Under the pieces are notes generated by a model. It was not told the DNA's origin. It did no database searches and worked only from the letters and a program-made list of their open reading frames with translations. Positions 53,560-64,000 of a stretch of DNA of 64,000 nucleotides are shown here, piece by piece. The DNA is taken from positions 500,024-564,023 of the forward strand of contig NCJL01000002.1 of assembly GCA_002278935.1 (NCBI GenBank). Reading direction: 5' to 3'. Both the position numbers and the translations under genes were made by a program. Position 1 is the stretch's first letter; every line of letters starts with the position of its first letter. The DNA is from Gallionellales bacterium 39-52-133 (GTDB lineage: Bacteria; Pseudomonadota; Gammaproteobacteria; Burkholderiales; Gallionellaceae).

Positions 53560-55011
53560 TTAAAAAGCGGGCGCATCTTCGAGCAGAAAAATTGAAGGCG
53601 CATACGCCTCCCGATACTGCACGGGAAGTTGTTGCATGCCGGCGCGCGCATCCCTGCTGTTGGCGTAGATGCCATACAGCACCCGGAGGCCCAGTTTGCC
53701 ATTGATTTTAATGGGCATTACGTATACTTTCTGCAAGCTCCCCAGTTCCTCTGCCTGTTTGAGGAAACGTTCAAGCCTGAGCGGCCTTATTTCATTTGTA
53801 TAAAACAGCTGAATGCTGGCACTACCAATCGGGTTCGCAGCCAGCGCGGCGCGGGTTGCGGCCATGCGCTGTTCAAGCAAGATTGCTTTTTCTTCTGCTG
53901 TCTTGTTTATGGGTGCGGGTTTGTTTGGGTTTTCGGGGATATTGCTCGCTGTGTTTTGGGGTGAGGCGGGTACGTTGTTTGCGCCTGCTGCTATTGCCGG
54001 GGCAGGCGTTATATCCGCGGCAACCTCAGCGAGTGCGGGGATGTGAGGGGGCGTTGTCGCATAGGGTTTTGTTTCCGTAACCGTCGGCTTGCCTGACTGC
54101 ATGCTGCCGACGATCCAGCCTGCGCCGCCAAGGATGAAGGTCGCCGAGAAGGCGAGGATGCCGGCGGTTACCATATATTTGCGCTGCCACCAGCCCTGGG
54201 CCGAGGGCGATAGTTCGCTGTCGCGGATTGCAGCCTGTACATGGCGCACTTCGATGTTGTGGGTGTTCTCCACAAATGCCGAGAGTAATGATTTGTCAGC
54301 GAGGATGTTGACGCGCCGCATCAGTCCCTGCGAAGCCTTGCCAATTAATGCCGCGGCAGCAGCGGAAAAGGGGGTGGGGCCGCGATAGCCGGCGGTGCGC
54401 ATGCGGAACAGCAAATAGGATTCGATAATGTTTTGCGACAGGGGCAGCATGGAAAAATGGTGAATGATGCGATCCTTGAGCTGGCGCATATTGGGCTGGT
54501 TAAGCTTGTCGTTTAATTCGGGCTGGCCAACCAGCACAATCTGCATGAGCTTGTGATTGCCGACCTGCAGATTGTAGAGCAGGCGCAGTTCTTCCATGGT
54601 TTCCAGCGGCATGGCGTGGGCTTCGTCCACCAGTATGACGACGCGTTTGCCCTGGGCGATTTTCAGTTCAAGATGATTTTGCAGGGTTTGCAGAATGATG
54701 TTGACACGCTGGCCTTCGAGGTTGAGCTTGAGGCCGTCGGCAATCGCATACAACATTTCCTCGCGCGACAGGCTGGGGTTGGCCAGATAAACCGCTTCAA
54801 CATGTTCCGGGAATCTTTCCAGCAGCATGCGGCACAGCATGGTTTTGCCGCTGCCCACTTCGCCGGTGACCTTGATGATGCCTTCGCTGTCGGTAATGGC
54901 GTAAAGCAGCGCATCGAGTATTTCGGCGCGATTGGCACCGGGAAAGAAGAAATCAGTGACCGGGGTGATTTTGAAGGGAGGCTCTTTAAGCCCGAAATGG
55001 TCTAGGTACAT
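53560..55011 (-). CDS. mshM: MshM/ExeA-like ATPase
   Basis: A 483-aa bitopic AAA ATPase: Walker A GEVGSGKT (50-57), Walker B VVILVDEAHAM, then a membrane helix (about 282-305) and a periplasmic Pro/Ala linker with a C-terminal SPOR-like segment (about 395-475). ExeA/MshM proteins help the secretin through the peptidoglycan layer. First gene of the pilus block on the minus strand; 89 bases separate it from mshL. Confidence 0.88.
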   Translation of the reverse strand: MYLDHFGLKEPPFKITPVTDFFFPGANRAEILDALLYAITDSEGIIKVTGEVGSGKTMLCRMLLERFPEHVEAVYLANPSLSREEMLYAIADGLKLNLEGQRVNIILQTLQNHLELKIAQGKRVVILVDEAHAMPLETMEELRLLYNLQVGNHKLMQIVLVGQPELNDKLNQPNMRQLKDRIIHHFSMLPLSQNIIESYLLFRMRTAGYRGPTPFSAAAAALIGKASQGLMRRVNILADKSLLSAFVENTHNIEVRHVQAAIRDSELSPSAQGWWQRKYMVTAGILAFSATFILGGAGWIVGSMQSGKPTVTETKPYATTPPHIPALAEVAADITPAPAIAAGANNVPASPQNTASNIPENPNKPAPINKTAEEKAILLEQRMAATRAALAANPIGSASIQLFYTNEIRPLRLERFLKQAEELGSLQKVYVMPIKINGKLGLRVLYGIYANSRDARAGMQQLPVQYREAYAPSIFLLEDAPAF

Positions 55012-55070
55012 TCTGATTTTCCGGGAAGGTTAATTTTCCGTATACCATGCATGAGTACATGCTATGTTTG

Positions 55071-55097
55071 TAACTATATGATTTTATTGAATATTTT
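55071..55097 (-). repeat. 27-bp dispersed IHF-site-like repeat, copy E
   Basis: Minus-strand reading: AAAATATTCAATA, A, AATCAT, ATAG, TTA; one mismatch to WATCAANNNNTTR. It lies between the response-regulator stop and the mshM start, about 60 bp upstream of the pilus block. Confidence 0.8.
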
Positions 55098-55167
55098 TTA
55101 AAAGTAAATGCAGAGAGCCTGTGTTTTTCTGCCTGGTTTGAGTTGCCGTCTTGTGATTTCCACTGGT

Positions 55168-56628
55168 TTAACTATTAAATTCTTGATCGGTTTTCCCGGT
55201 ACCTGAGTTTGCCTTCAGGTGTTTTTGCAGTGCTTCCATGCGACTATATAACGTGGTGCGATTCATGCCTAGCAGTTTAGCGGCTTCGCTGATGTTGTTG
55301 TGCGACAGTTCCATTGCGGCATTAATGTAGTGGCCGGTATGTTCCATCAGCAAATTGTCAAGACTGAAGCTGCCGGTTTGCTGCAATATCTGGCGCGCAA
55401 GCGCTTTGGGATCGGAATCGCTACCCGTTGCAGCGGTTTGCGGCAAATCGAGTTCGGCTGCCAATTGTTCGGCATTGATTCTTGCCCCCGGATACTTGGT
55501 AATCAGGCGGATAGTGATATTCCTCAGTTCGCGAGTGTTGCCGGGGAAGGTGTAGCTTTCCCATAGTTTTCGGGCGGCTGGTTCCAGTTCAAATTTTGCA
55601 CGGCTGATTTGCCGCGCATAAAAATCGAGGAAGTGATCGAGCAAAAGGAATTTGTCCTGACCCAGCTCACGCAAGGGAGGAACCTGGATGGTGAATACAC
55701 TCAGGCGGTGGTAGAGGTCGGTGCGGAATTTCCCGGCACGCACTTCCTGGCGCAGGTCGCGGTTAGTGGCGGCCAGTATGCGTGCGCGGCTCCTGCGTGT
55801 GGCGGTTTCGCCCACCCGCTGGTACTCGCCGTTTTCGAGGACGCGAAGCAGGTTGGCCTGCAGATCCGGCGGCAGCTCGCCAATTTCGTCCATAAACAGG
55901 ATGCCGTCCCCCGCATCTTCAAAAAAGCCGCTCTGGGCCTGACTGGCGCCTGTAAAGGCGCCTTTGGCATGTCCAAACAGGGTTGAAGCCAGCAGGTTCG
56001 GGGAGATGGCAGCGCAGTTAAATACCAGAAAAGGTGAGCTGTCATTTTGTTTGAGTCTTTGCATCGCAGCGGCGACCAGCTCTTTTCCGCTACCCGATTC
56101 ACCCTCGATTAAAACGGGGAAAGGCGTGGGTGCATACAGCATGATCTGGGTGCGCATGGCCTGTATCGGGGGGCTGAGCCCCACGATGCCAAGCAGGTCA
56201 ATCGGCGAAGGGTTTTGCTCCTGCTCCTTGCGCTGTATCAGCAGGGCATTGAGCAGTTGCGCCTTGATACCCTCGGGTGAGCAGGGTTTAGTGATGAAGT
56301 CGGTCGCTCCCAGCGTGCGTGCGTGCCTTGCGTTGCCGTCTTCGTCCTGCCCGGACAGCACAATTATTTTGATGCCGGGAGAGTGTGCAAGCAGCTCGGC
56401 AATCAGGCGGAATCCCTCGGTTGGGCGGTGTGGTGTGGGGGGCAAGCCCAGGTCTATCAGCGCCAATTGGGGTGGTGCAGCCATGTCGCGCAGCATTTTG
56501 ATGGCCTGGTCGCGGCTTTCCGCGAGATGCATGTCAAAGCTCTCTGTCAGGGCGAGGCGTAGCGAGTCGCGGATGAGCGAGTCATCATCCACGATCATCA
56601 GGCTGGGAAGTGGGGTACTGGTATTCAA
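55168..56628 (-). CDS. Sigma-54-dependent response regulator (NtrC family)
   Basis: A 486-aa activator: receiver domain (about 8-128, phosphoacceptor Asp59 in LIDLGLP, acidic MIVDDD 11-16), AAA+ domain (145-385) with Walker A GESGSGKE (176-183) and sigma-54 contact GAFTGA (223-228), and a Fis-type helix-turn-helix near the C-terminus (EAAKLLGMNRTTLYSRMEAL). It begins with TTG; the frame has a stop just upstream, so no longer form exists. No sensor kinase adjoins. It stands directly upstream of the pilus block, which may be a target, and diverges from mlaF. Confidence 0.9.
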   Translation of the reverse strand: MNTSTPLPSLMIVDDDSLIRDSLRLALTESFDMHLAESRDQAIKMLRDMAAPPQLALIDLGLPPTPHRPTEGFRLIAELLAHSPGIKIIVLSGQDEDGNARHARTLGATDFITKPCSPEGIKAQLLNALLIQRKEQEQNPSPIDLLGIVGLSPPIQAMRTQIMLYAPTPFPVLIEGESGSGKELVAAAMQRLKQNDSSPFLVFNCAAISPNLLASTLFGHAKGAFTGASQAQSGFFEDAGDGILFMDEIGELPPDLQANLLRVLENGEYQRVGETATRRSRARILAATNRDLRQEVRAGKFRTDLYHRLSVFTIQVPPLRELGQDKFLLLDHFLDFYARQISRAKFELEPAARKLWESYTFPGNTRELRNITIRLITKYPGARINAEQLAAELDLPQTAATGSDSDPKALARQILQQTGSFSLDNLLMEHTGHYINAAMELSHNNISEAAKLLGMNRTTLYSRMEALQKHLKANSGTGKTDQEFNS

Positions 56629-56701
56629 AATTGCTTACGGATGCTTTTACTGGATATGCGAAGAATAGCCCGCAATTGCTGTGATCTCAAGTATGTTGAT
56701 G

Positions 56702-56749
56702 TTGTGAATGGTGATTGCGTGGTTTAGAATGCGTCACTTAAAACCACGC
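56702..56749 (+). promoter_or_regulatory. Predicted mla promoter with overlapping inverted repeat
   Basis: TTGTGA (56702-56707), 17-bp spacer, TAGAAT (56725-56730): a fair sigma-70 promoter 33 bp before the mlaF start. GCGTGGTTT (56717-56725) and its complement AAACCACGC (56741-56749) flank the -10 box, a layout that would suit a repressor operator. Prediction only. Confidence 0.45.
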
Positions 56750-56762
56750 TGGGCTTAATTAA

Positions 56763-57569
56763 GTGACATCATCGCAAGCGCTAGTCGAAATACGAGACGT
56801 CAATTTTTCCTACGACCGTCGTCCCATCCTGAAAGGTATCAATATGACCTTGCCGAAAGGCAAGGTCATTGCGATTATGGGCGGCAGCGGTTGTGGCAAG
56901 ACGACGCTGTTTCGCCTGATTGGCGGCGCGCTCAAGCCCGATAAAGGTTACGTCAAGGTTGACGGGCAGGATATACACGGCTTGAGCCAGCAGGGCTTGT
57001 ACGATATGCGCCGCAAGATGGGTGTGCTGTTTCAGTTTGGCGCGTTGTTCACCGATATGTCGGTATTTGACAACGTGGCTTTCCAGATGCGCGAGCATAC
57101 TGATTTGCCGGAAGATATTATTCATGATCTGGTAATGATGAAGTTGCATGCGGTGGGTTTGCGCGGCACGCACAACCTGATGCCGGCGGAGCTTTCCGGT
57201 GGCATGGCGAGGCGTGTGGCACTGGCACGCACGGTGGCGCTTGATCCCATGCTGATTCTGTATGATGAGCCGTTCGCCGGTCTGGATCCGATCTCGTTGA
57301 CGGTTGTGGGTGAGCTGATACGCCGCCTTAACGATGCTCTGGGGGCAACCTCTGTGATCGTGACCCATGATGTTCAGGAGTCGCTGAAGATTGTCGATTA
57401 CATTTATTTTATTTCAGACGGAGTGATTGTGGCCGAAGGCACGCCGGATGAAATTCGCGCTTCTGACAAGCTGTTTGTGCACCAGTTTGTTCATGGAGAG
57501 ATGGATGGCCCGGTGCCGTTCCACTATCCCGGTAGTGATTACAAGCTGGATTTGGGAGTGAATGCCTGA
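56763..57569 (+). CDS. mlaF: Phospholipid ABC transporter ATP-binding protein
   Basis: Cytoplasmic ATPase of the MlaFEDB complex, which moves phospholipids between inner and outer membrane to keep lipid asymmetry. Walker A GGSGCGKT (40-47), signature LSGGMARR and Walker B LILYDEP are present; the C-terminal extension (VNGEMDGPVPFHYPG-like, here HGEMDGPVPFHYPG) is the MlaF type. GTG start without a clear Shine-Dalgarno sequence. First gene of mlaFEDCB-ibaG-murA. Confidence 0.95.
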   Translation: MTSSQALVEIRDVNFSYDRRPILKGINMTLPKGKVIAIMGGSGCGKTTLFRLIGGALKPDKGYVKVDGQDIHGLSQQGLYDMRRKMGVLFQFGALFTDMSVFDNVAFQMREHTDLPEDIIHDLVMMKLHAVGLRGTHNLMPAELSGGMARRVALARTVALDPMLILYDEPFAGLDPISLTVVGELIRRLNDALGATSVIVTHDVQESLKIVDYIYFISDGVIVAEGTPDEIRASDKLFVHQFVHGEMDGPVPFHYPGSDYKLDLGVNA

Positions 57570-58357
57570 TGCCTATTTTGAAAAGTTTTAGACTTGTCGG
57601 GCACCGTACCGTAAACGCGGTATGGCGCCTTGGTTATGCCAGCCGTTTTTTTATGATGACCATGTTTTATTCGGGGCCCAGCTTCCGTCGTTTTCACCTG
57701 ACGATCAAGGAGATGTTCTCCAGCGGTGTGATGTCGCTCATCATTATTCTGGTGGCCGGCATGTTTGTCGGGATGGTGCTGGGCTTGCAGGGCTATGAAA
57801 CACTGAAACGCTACGGTTCCGAGTCCGCGCTGGGTTCGCTGGTGGCGCTGAGTCTGGTGCGCGAACTGGGACCTGTGCTTGCGGCCCTTTTGTTTGCCAG
57901 CCGGGCAGGTTCGGCTATGACCGCAGAGATCGGCCTGATGAAGGCTACCGAACAGATTGCGGCAATGGAAATGATGGCGGTAAATCCAATTGCACGTGTC
58001 ATTGCACCGAGATTCTGGGCGGGTGTGCTTTCCATGCCCTTGCTTGCCTCACTATTCTCCGCGATGGGTGTGTTTGGTGGTTATGTGGTCGGCGTGGTGC
58101 TGATAGGCGTGGATGAGGGTTCGTTCTGGTCGCAAATGCAGGACTCTGTGGATTTTAACCATGACATATTGAATGGCCTGATCAAGAGTCTTGTGTTTGG
58201 TGTGGCGGTTACGGTTATCGCATTGTTTGAAGGTTATGATGCGCCGCCAACTGCGGAAGGGGTGTCCGGCGCGACCACGCGCACTGTGGTGGAATCTTCG
58301 CTGGCGATATTGATACTGGATTTTATTTTGACTGCATTTATGTTTCGAGGGGATTAA
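57569..58357 (+). CDS. mlaE: Phospholipid ABC transporter permease
   Basis: Inner-membrane MlaE family permease of 262 aa with five to six hydrophobic segments. Conserved blocks are GMVLGLQGYETLKRYG, SLVRELGPVLAALLFASRAGSAMTAEIGLMKATEQI and GYDAPPTAEGVSGATTRTVV. It overlaps mlaF by one base. Confidence 0.96.
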   Translation: MPILKSFRLVGHRTVNAVWRLGYASRFFMMTMFYSGPSFRRFHLTIKEMFSSGVMSLIIILVAGMFVGMVLGLQGYETLKRYGSESALGSLVALSLVRELGPVLAALLFASRAGSAMTAEIGLMKATEQIAAMEMMAVNPIARVIAPRFWAGVLSMPLLASLFSAMGVFGGYVVGVVLIGVDEGSFWSQMQDSVDFNHDILNGLIKSLVFGVAVTVIALFEGYDAPPTAEGVSGATTRTVVESSLAILILDFILTAFMFRGD

Positions 58358-58359
58358 GC

Positions 58360-58833
58360 ATGGAACGCACCGCACTGGATTTATGGGTAGGCGCATTTGT
58401 TGTGGCGGGCATAGCGGCACTGGTTGTGCTGGCACTCAAGGTGGGTAATCTGAGCACTTATAATGTGTCGGACACCTATCAGTTGCATGCCTATTTCACC
58501 AATGTGGGCGGGCTAAAGCCGACTGCTTCGGTGAGAAGTGCCGGCGTGCTGGTGGGGCGGGTAACCGAGATCAAGCTCGATATCGAGCGCTATGAAGCCA
58601 GAGTGACGATGAGCATTGATACGCGTTACAATTTTCCCAAAGACACTTTTGCCAATATCCAGACAGCAGGTTTGCTCGGCGAAAACTATATCGGCTTGCT
58701 GCCGGGCGGAGAAGAGCAGATGTTAAAAAACGGTGAAGCTTTTAAGCAGACGCAGTCTGCAATGGTGCTGGAAGATCTGATAGGCCAGTTTATTTATGGC
58801 AAGCCCGGCGGCAATGGGTCGGGTTCAAAATAG
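58360..58833 (+). CDS. mlaD: MCE-domain lipid-binding protein
   Basis: A 157-aa single-span inner-membrane protein (helix about 8-28) with one MCE domain (about 38-118: YFTNVGGLKPTASVRSAGVLVGRV). Forms the hexameric lipid-binding ring on MlaE. The typical GLLGENYIGLLPGG stretch is present. Placed 3 bases after mlaE. Confidence 0.95.
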   Translation: MERTALDLWVGAFVVAGIAALVVLALKVGNLSTYNVSDTYQLHAYFTNVGGLKPTASVRSAGVLVGRVTEIKLDIERYEARVTMSIDTRYNFPKDTFANIQTAGLLGENYIGLLPGGEEQMLKNGEAFKQTQSAMVLEDLIGQFIYGKPGGNGSGSK

Positions 58834-58852
58834 TTCACAAATTGAGGATGTC

Positions 58853-59482
58853 ATGAAAATACTTTCGATACTTCTGGCTGCCTGGCTGGTCACTGCCAAC
58901 GGCCTTGCTCATGCAGAGATTGTGCCGCCCGATGAGTTGATCAGGGTAACTTCACGCGAAGTGCTGGAAGTGATTAATCAGGACAAGCGCACGCACGACC
59001 AAAAGAAACTGCTTGAGTTTATTGATGCGAAAGTATTGCCGCATTTTGATTTTGAGCGCATGACCAGACTTGCGGTTGGCAGGGCTTGGAGAACAGCGAC
59101 CACGGAGCAAAAGTCGGCATTGGTTACTGAATTTCGCACCATGCTGGTTCGTACTTATTCAAGGGCGTTTACCCTGTATAAGGATGTAAGCATTGATACC
59201 AAGCCGTTAACAGTGCCTGCCAATGCCGATGAAGTGACGGTCAAAACAGTCATTCTGCGTCCTGGCGCGCCGCCCGTGCCGGTGAATTACGAGATGGAAA
59301 AAACTGCTGCAGGCTGGAAGGCTTTTGATGTGACGGTTGAGGGCATCAGTCTGGTGGCAACGCACCGCGGTTCGTTTGCGGAAAAGGTGCAGCAATCCGG
59401 TATCGACGGGCTGATAAAATCCCTGGTTGAGCTGAACCAGGCCTCGGAAAAAAATTCAGTAAACAAGGCTGACGCCAAGTGA
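58853..59482 (+). CDS. mlaC: Periplasmic phospholipid shuttle
   Basis: A 209-aa protein with signal peptide (1-21, AHA) and MlaC/Ttg2D fold (LLEFIDAKVLPHFDFERMTRLAVGRAWR, VNYEMEKTAAGWKAFDVTVEGISLV). Carries lipid between MlaD and the outer-membrane lipoprotein MlaA, which is not in this window. Start taken at 58853 after GAGG. Confidence 0.95.
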   Translation: MKILSILLAAWLVTANGLAHAEIVPPDELIRVTSREVLEVINQDKRTHDQKKLLEFIDAKVLPHFDFERMTRLAVGRAWRTATTEQKSALVTEFRTMLVRTYSRAFTLYKDVSIDTKPLTVPANADEVTVKTVILRPGAPPVPVNYEMEKTAAGWKAFDVTVEGISLVATHRGSFAEKVQQSGIDGLIKSLVELNQASEKNSVNKADAK

Positions 59483-59781
59483 TAACGCGCAAAGATGACT
59501 CCTCATTGCTGGTGTCTGGCGATGTGACCATGGCTACTGTCAGCGCATTATTCAGGGAGGATTTGAAGCTCCGGCCAGAAAATGCGGGCAGCAATACTGT
59601 GGTTGATTTTGCGCAACTTGAGAAGGTGGATTCTTCGGCGGTCAGTCTGATGCTGGTGTGGTTACGCGAGGCGCAACGCAACAAGATTGATTTACGATTT
59701 GCCAATGTGCCGGCTAACTTGATGAGCCTGGCCAAGCTGTATGGTGTGGCAGAGCTGCTTCCGCTGGGCGCCGCCGAATAA
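59479..59781 (+). CDS. mlaB: STAS-domain subunit of the Mla transporter
   Basis: A 100-aa STAS protein that binds MlaF and supports its activity. The NTVVDFAQLEKVDSSAVSLMLVWLREA block has the conserved Asp-Ser-Ser. GTG start overlapping the mlaC stop. Confidence 0.92.
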   Translation: MITRKDDSSLLVSGDVTMATVSALFREDLKLRPENAGSNTVVDFAQLEKVDSSAVSLMLVWLREAQRNKIDLRFANVPANLMSLAKLYGVAELLPLGAAE

Positions 59782-59810
59782 TTTGTTATTAATAAAGCAG
59801 AAAAAATAAA

Positions 59811-61303
<1,493 letters not shown>

Positions 61304-61495
61304 CAGGCCGGGTTGCCCTGAATATATAAAATATTCAATACAATCAAGTGCTTGAAATTTAATCGCTTATTCGGTGTATCAGGGGTTTTATCGGGCCGCA
61401 TATTGCATTTTCGCAATGTGCGCTCAAATTCTGCAGGATTGACCCTTACACAAACTGTCTGCCATCATTTAAGTTATATACGAAAGAATTCATTC
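61304..61495. other. Leader region of hisG
   Basis: A 192-bp gap with repeat copy F (61328-61354) and a hairpin (GCATATTGC with GCAATGTGC, about 61398-61422). No His-rich leader peptide is evident, so classical his attenuation is not supported. Confidence 0.4.
61328..61354 (+). repeat. 27-bp dispersed IHF-site-like repeat, copy F
   Basis: Plus-strand reading: AAAATATTCAATA, C, AATCAA, GTGC, TTG; exact WATCAANNNNTTR. It lies between murA and hisG. Confidence 0.85.
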
Positions 61496-62134
61496 ATGAT
61501 TACCATCGCCTTATCCAAAGGGCGCATTTTTGAGGAAACCCTGCCCTTGCTTGAGGCTGCAGGGGTGATCCCGCTGGAAGCACCGGAATCTTCGCGCAAG
61601 CTGATCTTGTCCACCAACCGTGCGGATGTGCGCCTGATCATCGTGCGTGCGTCGGATGTGCCGACTTACGTTCAGTACGGTGCTGCTGATCTGGGGGTGG
61701 CGGGCAAGGACGTGCTGAACGAGCATGGCGGTGTCGGCTTGTACCAGCCGCTTGACCTGAATATTGCGCGTTGCCGCATGATGGTTGCGGTGCGTGATGA
61801 TTTTGATTATGCAGCGGCTGTGCGCCAGGGTGCTCGCCTGCGTGTTGCTACAAAATATCTGCAAACGGCACGCGAGCATTTTGCCGGCAAGGGCGTTCAT
61901 GTGGACCTGATCAAGCTGTACGGATCGATGGAGCTGGCGCCTTTGGTGGGTTTGTCCGACGCGATTGTGGATGTGGTCAGCAGCGGCAACACCTTGAAGG
62001 CCAATCACCTCAAGGCAGTTGAAGAAATTGCGCAGATCTCGTCGCGACTGGTGGTGAATCAGGCCTCGTTAAAACTCAAGGGCGCGGTTATCCAGCCTAT
62101 GCTGGATGCATTTTCCAGGGCGGTAAGTGTATGA
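61496..62134 (+). CDS. hisG: ATP phosphoribosyltransferase catalytic subunit, short form
   Basis: First step of histidine synthesis. At 212 aa from the ATG at 61496 ([17 protein letters not shown]) it is the short HisG that lacks the C-terminal regulatory domain and needs HisZ, which is not in the window. [12 protein letters not shown] and the PRPP loop [18 protein letters not shown] are intact. It overlaps hisD by four bases. Confidence 0.95.
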   Translation: MITIALSKGRIFEETLPLLEAAGVIPLEAPESSRKLILSTNRADVRLIIVRASDVPTYVQYGAADLGVAGKDVLNEHGGVGLYQPLDLNIARCRMMVAVRDDFDYAAAVRQGARLRVATKYLQTAREHFAGKGVHVDLIKLYGSMELAPLVGLSDAIVDVVSSGNTLKANHLKAVEEIAQISSRLVVNQASLKLKGAVIQPMLDAFSRAVSV

Positions 62135-63447
62135 AGATCAGACGCCTTTCATCGCAGCAGGCTGATTTTCAGCATCAACTGGACCAGTTGCTGGCTTTTG
62201 AAACTACCCAGGATGAAAAGCTGGAGGCCACAGTGGCTGCGATACTGGCTGATGTGCGCAAGCGCGGAGATGAGGCTGTGCTTGAATACACGCAGCGCTT
62301 TGATCGCTTGCCGGTCAGCAACGCGGCGTCGCTGGAAATTCCCAAGTCTGCCTTGCGCGCAGCCTTTGAAGGCTTGCCTGCGGAGCAGCGTGCTGCGCTG
62401 GAAATGGCTGCGCAACGCGTGACGGCCTATCATCAGAAACAGCTGCAAGCTTCATGGAGCTACACCGAGGAAGACGGCACGCTATTGGGGCAGCAAATCA
62501 GCCCGATTGAGCGGGTAGGGTTGTATGTCCCCGGCGGCAAAGCGGCTTACCCTTCTTCAGTGCTGATGAATGCTTTGCCTGCCAAGGTGGCCGGTGTTGG
62601 CGAGTTGATTATGGTGGTGCCAACTCCGGACGGAATACGAAATTCACTGGTACTGGCCGCAGCCTGGCTGGTGGGTGCAGACCGGGTATTCACCATCGGT
62701 GGTGCGCAGGCGGTTGCCGCGCTGGCATATGGTACGTCAACCATACCGCGGGTGGATAAAATTGTTGGGCCCGGCAATGCCTATGTGGCATCAGCCAAGC
62801 GCAGGGTCTTCGGCGTGGTGGGCATAGATATGGTGGCGGGTCCATCCGAGATTCTGGTTATTTGTGATGGCAACACAGATCCTGACTGGATTGCGATGGA
62901 CCTGTTCTCGCAAGCGGAGCATGACGAGTTGGCGCAGGCTATTTTGCTGACGCCTGATCCGGCCTATGCGGACGCAGTGCAGAAAAGTGCGGAGCGTCTG
63001 CTTGAGCAGATGCCGCGCCGCGATATTATCCGCACCGCGCTGGAAAATCGCGGTGCCCTGATTACGGTACGCGATCTCGACGAGGCTTGTGCCATCAGCA
63101 ATCGCATCGCCCCAGAGCATCTGGAAATGTCGGTTGACGAGCCGCAGCAGTGGCTACCCAAGCTGAAACACGCGGGTGCGATTTTTATGGGGCGCTACAC
63201 CTCGGAGTCGCTGGGCGATTATTGTGCCGGTCCCAACCATGTGCTGCCTACTTCCGGTACGGCGCGTTTTTCCTCCCCGCTGGGTGTATATGACTTCCAG
63301 AAGCGCAGCAGCCTGATTCAGGTTTCTGCCCAGGGAGCGGCAACTTTGGGCGATATTGCAGCCACACTGGCCTTCGGCGAAGGCCTGCAGGCGCATGCCC
63401 AATCCGCTATTTACAGGAAATCGCCCCCTATTTGCAGGAAATCTTGA
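62131..63447 (+). CDS. hisD: Histidinol dehydrogenase
   Basis: Zinc enzyme for the last two steps of histidine synthesis. 438 aa; [44 protein letters not shown] and the catalytic HLEM are present (in [12 protein letters not shown]). The last 12 residues ([12 protein letters not shown]) come from a 21-bp-period direct duplication and look like a recently altered C-terminus. hisC does not follow, unlike many relatives. Confidence 0.95.
   Translation: MKIRRLSSQQADFQHQLDQLLAFETTQDEKLEATVAAILADVRKRGDEAVLEYTQRFDRLPVSNAASLEIPKSALRAAFEGLPAEQRAALEMAAQRVTAYHQKQLQASWSYTEEDGTLLGQQISPIERVGLYVPGGKAAYPSSVLMNALPAKVAGVGELIMVVPTPDGIRNSLVLAAAWLVGADRVFTIGGAQAVAALAYGTSTIPRVDKIVGPGNAYVASAKRRVFGVVGIDMVAGPSEILVICDGNTDPDWIAMDLFSQAEHDELAQAILLTPDPAYADAVQKSAERLLEQMPRRDIIRTALENRGALITVRDLDEACAISNRIAPEHLEMSVDEPQQWLPKLKHAGAIFMGRYTSESLGDYCAGPNHVLPTSGTARFSSPLGVYDFQKRSSLIQVSAQGAATLGDIAATLAFGEGLQAHAQSAIYRKSPPICRKS
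63407..63443 (+). repeat. Direct duplication at hisD 3' end
   Basis: CTATTTACAGGAAATC (63407-63422) and CTATTTGCAGGAAATC (63428-63443), period 21 bp, in frame, one base different. Confidence 0.9.
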
Positions 63448-63455
63448 TTCCCCCT

Positions 63456-63484
63456 TTGACAAGCCTGGGAGAAATACGGATAAT
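63456..63484 (+). promoter_or_regulatory. Strong sigma-70 promoter of the tRNA-tuf unit
   Basis: Perfect TTGACA (63456-63461), 17-bp spacer, GATAAT (63479-63484). The bases after the -10 box (CACGGG) are GC-rich, as in stringently controlled stable-RNA promoters. The tRNA-Tyr begins 15 bp beyond the -10 box. Confidence 0.75.
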
Positions 63485-63498
63485 CACGGGTTCAGTTT

Positions 63499-63586
<88 letters not shown>

Positions 63587-63695
63587 TTTCTGTTTGTGTG
63601 TATTTGATTATCAGCCGGTTTGTTTTGGCTGATTTTGATGTTTGTGCTGGGCGTGGCGTTGATTTTTGTCACTTGCCTTTATAGCGGCAAAGCGT

Positions 63696-63769
63696 GCGGG
63701 TGTAGCTCAATGGTAGAGCAGAAGTTTTCCAAACTTACGACGAGGGTTCGATCCCCTTCTCCCGCTCCA
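63696..63769 (+). tRNA. tRNA-Gly (TCC)
   Basis: Acceptor GCGGGTG pairs with CTCCCGC, with CCA encoded. Anticodon TCC in TTTTCCAAA. T-loop GGTTCGATCC. Confidence 0.95.
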
Positions 63770-63779
63770 GTTTGTGAAG

Positions 63780-63854
63780 GCCCAAATGGCTCAGTGGCAG
63801 AGCACTCCCTTGGTAAGGGAGAGGTCGCGGGTCCGATTCCCGCTTTGGGCACCA
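63780..63854 (+). tRNA. tRNA-Thr (GGT)
   Basis: Acceptor GCCCAAA pairs with TTTGGGC, then ACCA. Anticodon GGT in CTTGGTAAG. T-loop GGTCCGATTCC. The order Tyr-Gly-Thr-tuf is the conserved tufB arrangement. Confidence 0.95.
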
Positions 63855-63865
63855 GAATTCTTTAA

Positions 63866-64000
<135 letters not shown>

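Noticed and set aside
55168..56628. PEP-CTERM/exosortase-type response regulator
   Set aside because: The receiver, AAA+ and Fis domains are present but no exosortase, sensor kinase or PEP-CTERM protein is nearby, so only the general NtrC family is claimed.
61304..61495. his leader peptide attenuator
   Set aside because: No short frame with a run of His codons, and no terminator/antiterminator pair before hisG.

Overview
The window is a gene-dense stretch of a Gram-negative proteobacterial chromosome, most likely a betaproteobacterium of the Nitrosomonadales type. The grounds are the murA-hisG-hisD run that leads into tRNA-Tyr, tRNA-Gly, tRNA-Thr and tuf, a short-form HisG, a RibB whose cyclohydrolase half is degenerate, a bpt+aat pair, and an MSHA-like pilus locus. 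The genus cannot be fixed from sequence alone. There is no rRNA operon, no CRISPR array and no intact insertion sequence.

Layout. 1-3.1 kb: end of a peptide ABC importer operon (permease, two ATPases) plus a small DUF3820-like gene. 3.3-6.5 kb: a secreted multidomain phosphoesterase behind a possible Pho box, and a TPR protein. 6.7-20.8 kb: housekeeping and envelope genes (pyrD, bpt, aat, a PilZ-type protein, an esterase, yjgA/darP, pmbA, PBP1B, DUF3617 protein, D-Ala-D-Ala carboxypeptidase, a TPR glycosyltransferase-like membrane protein). 20.8-24.4 kb: an AT-richer accessory patch with a lipoprotein, a REP-associated transposase remnant, an outer-membrane barrel, a degenerate copy of the glyA leader and an ice-binding-like (DUF3494) protein. 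24.4-32.6 kb: glyA, nrdR, riboflavin genes (ribD, ribE, ribB-X, ribH), nusB, thiL, pgpA and a secreted nuclease. 32.6-40.3 kb: lpxH, a cyclophilin, a Csd6-like L,D-transpeptidase family protein with a TPR partner, glnS, cysS.

40.4-55.0 kb is one long minus-strand block: an MSHA-like type IV pilus assembly locus (ExeA-like ATPase, secretin, TPR protein, MshE, MshG, MshI/J/K-like proteins, two large pilin-like proteins) ending in a GGDEF-EAL enzyme. MshE carries an MshEN-type N-terminus and a PilZ protein lies at 9.3 kb, so c-di-GMP control of the pilus is a reasonable inference. The secretin gene is split by a one-base frame change at a run of six G. 55.2-56.6 kb: a sigma-54 response regulator, divergent from mlaFEDCB-ibaG-murA (56.8-61.3 kb), then hisG-hisD, and a tRNA-tuf transcription unit with a strong sigma-70 promoter cut by the window edge.

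Most notable non-coding signal: a gap-free 27-bp sequence occurs six times (14.3, 27.4, 32.6, 44.9, 55.1 and 61.3 kb), mostly at gene edges. Five copies match the IHF consensus WATCAANNNNTTR and the sixth has one mismatch. Several palindromic repeat families also occur, and a 31-bp two-hairpin module lies inside the arm of one palindrome and again inside the 5' end of an mshK-like gene.
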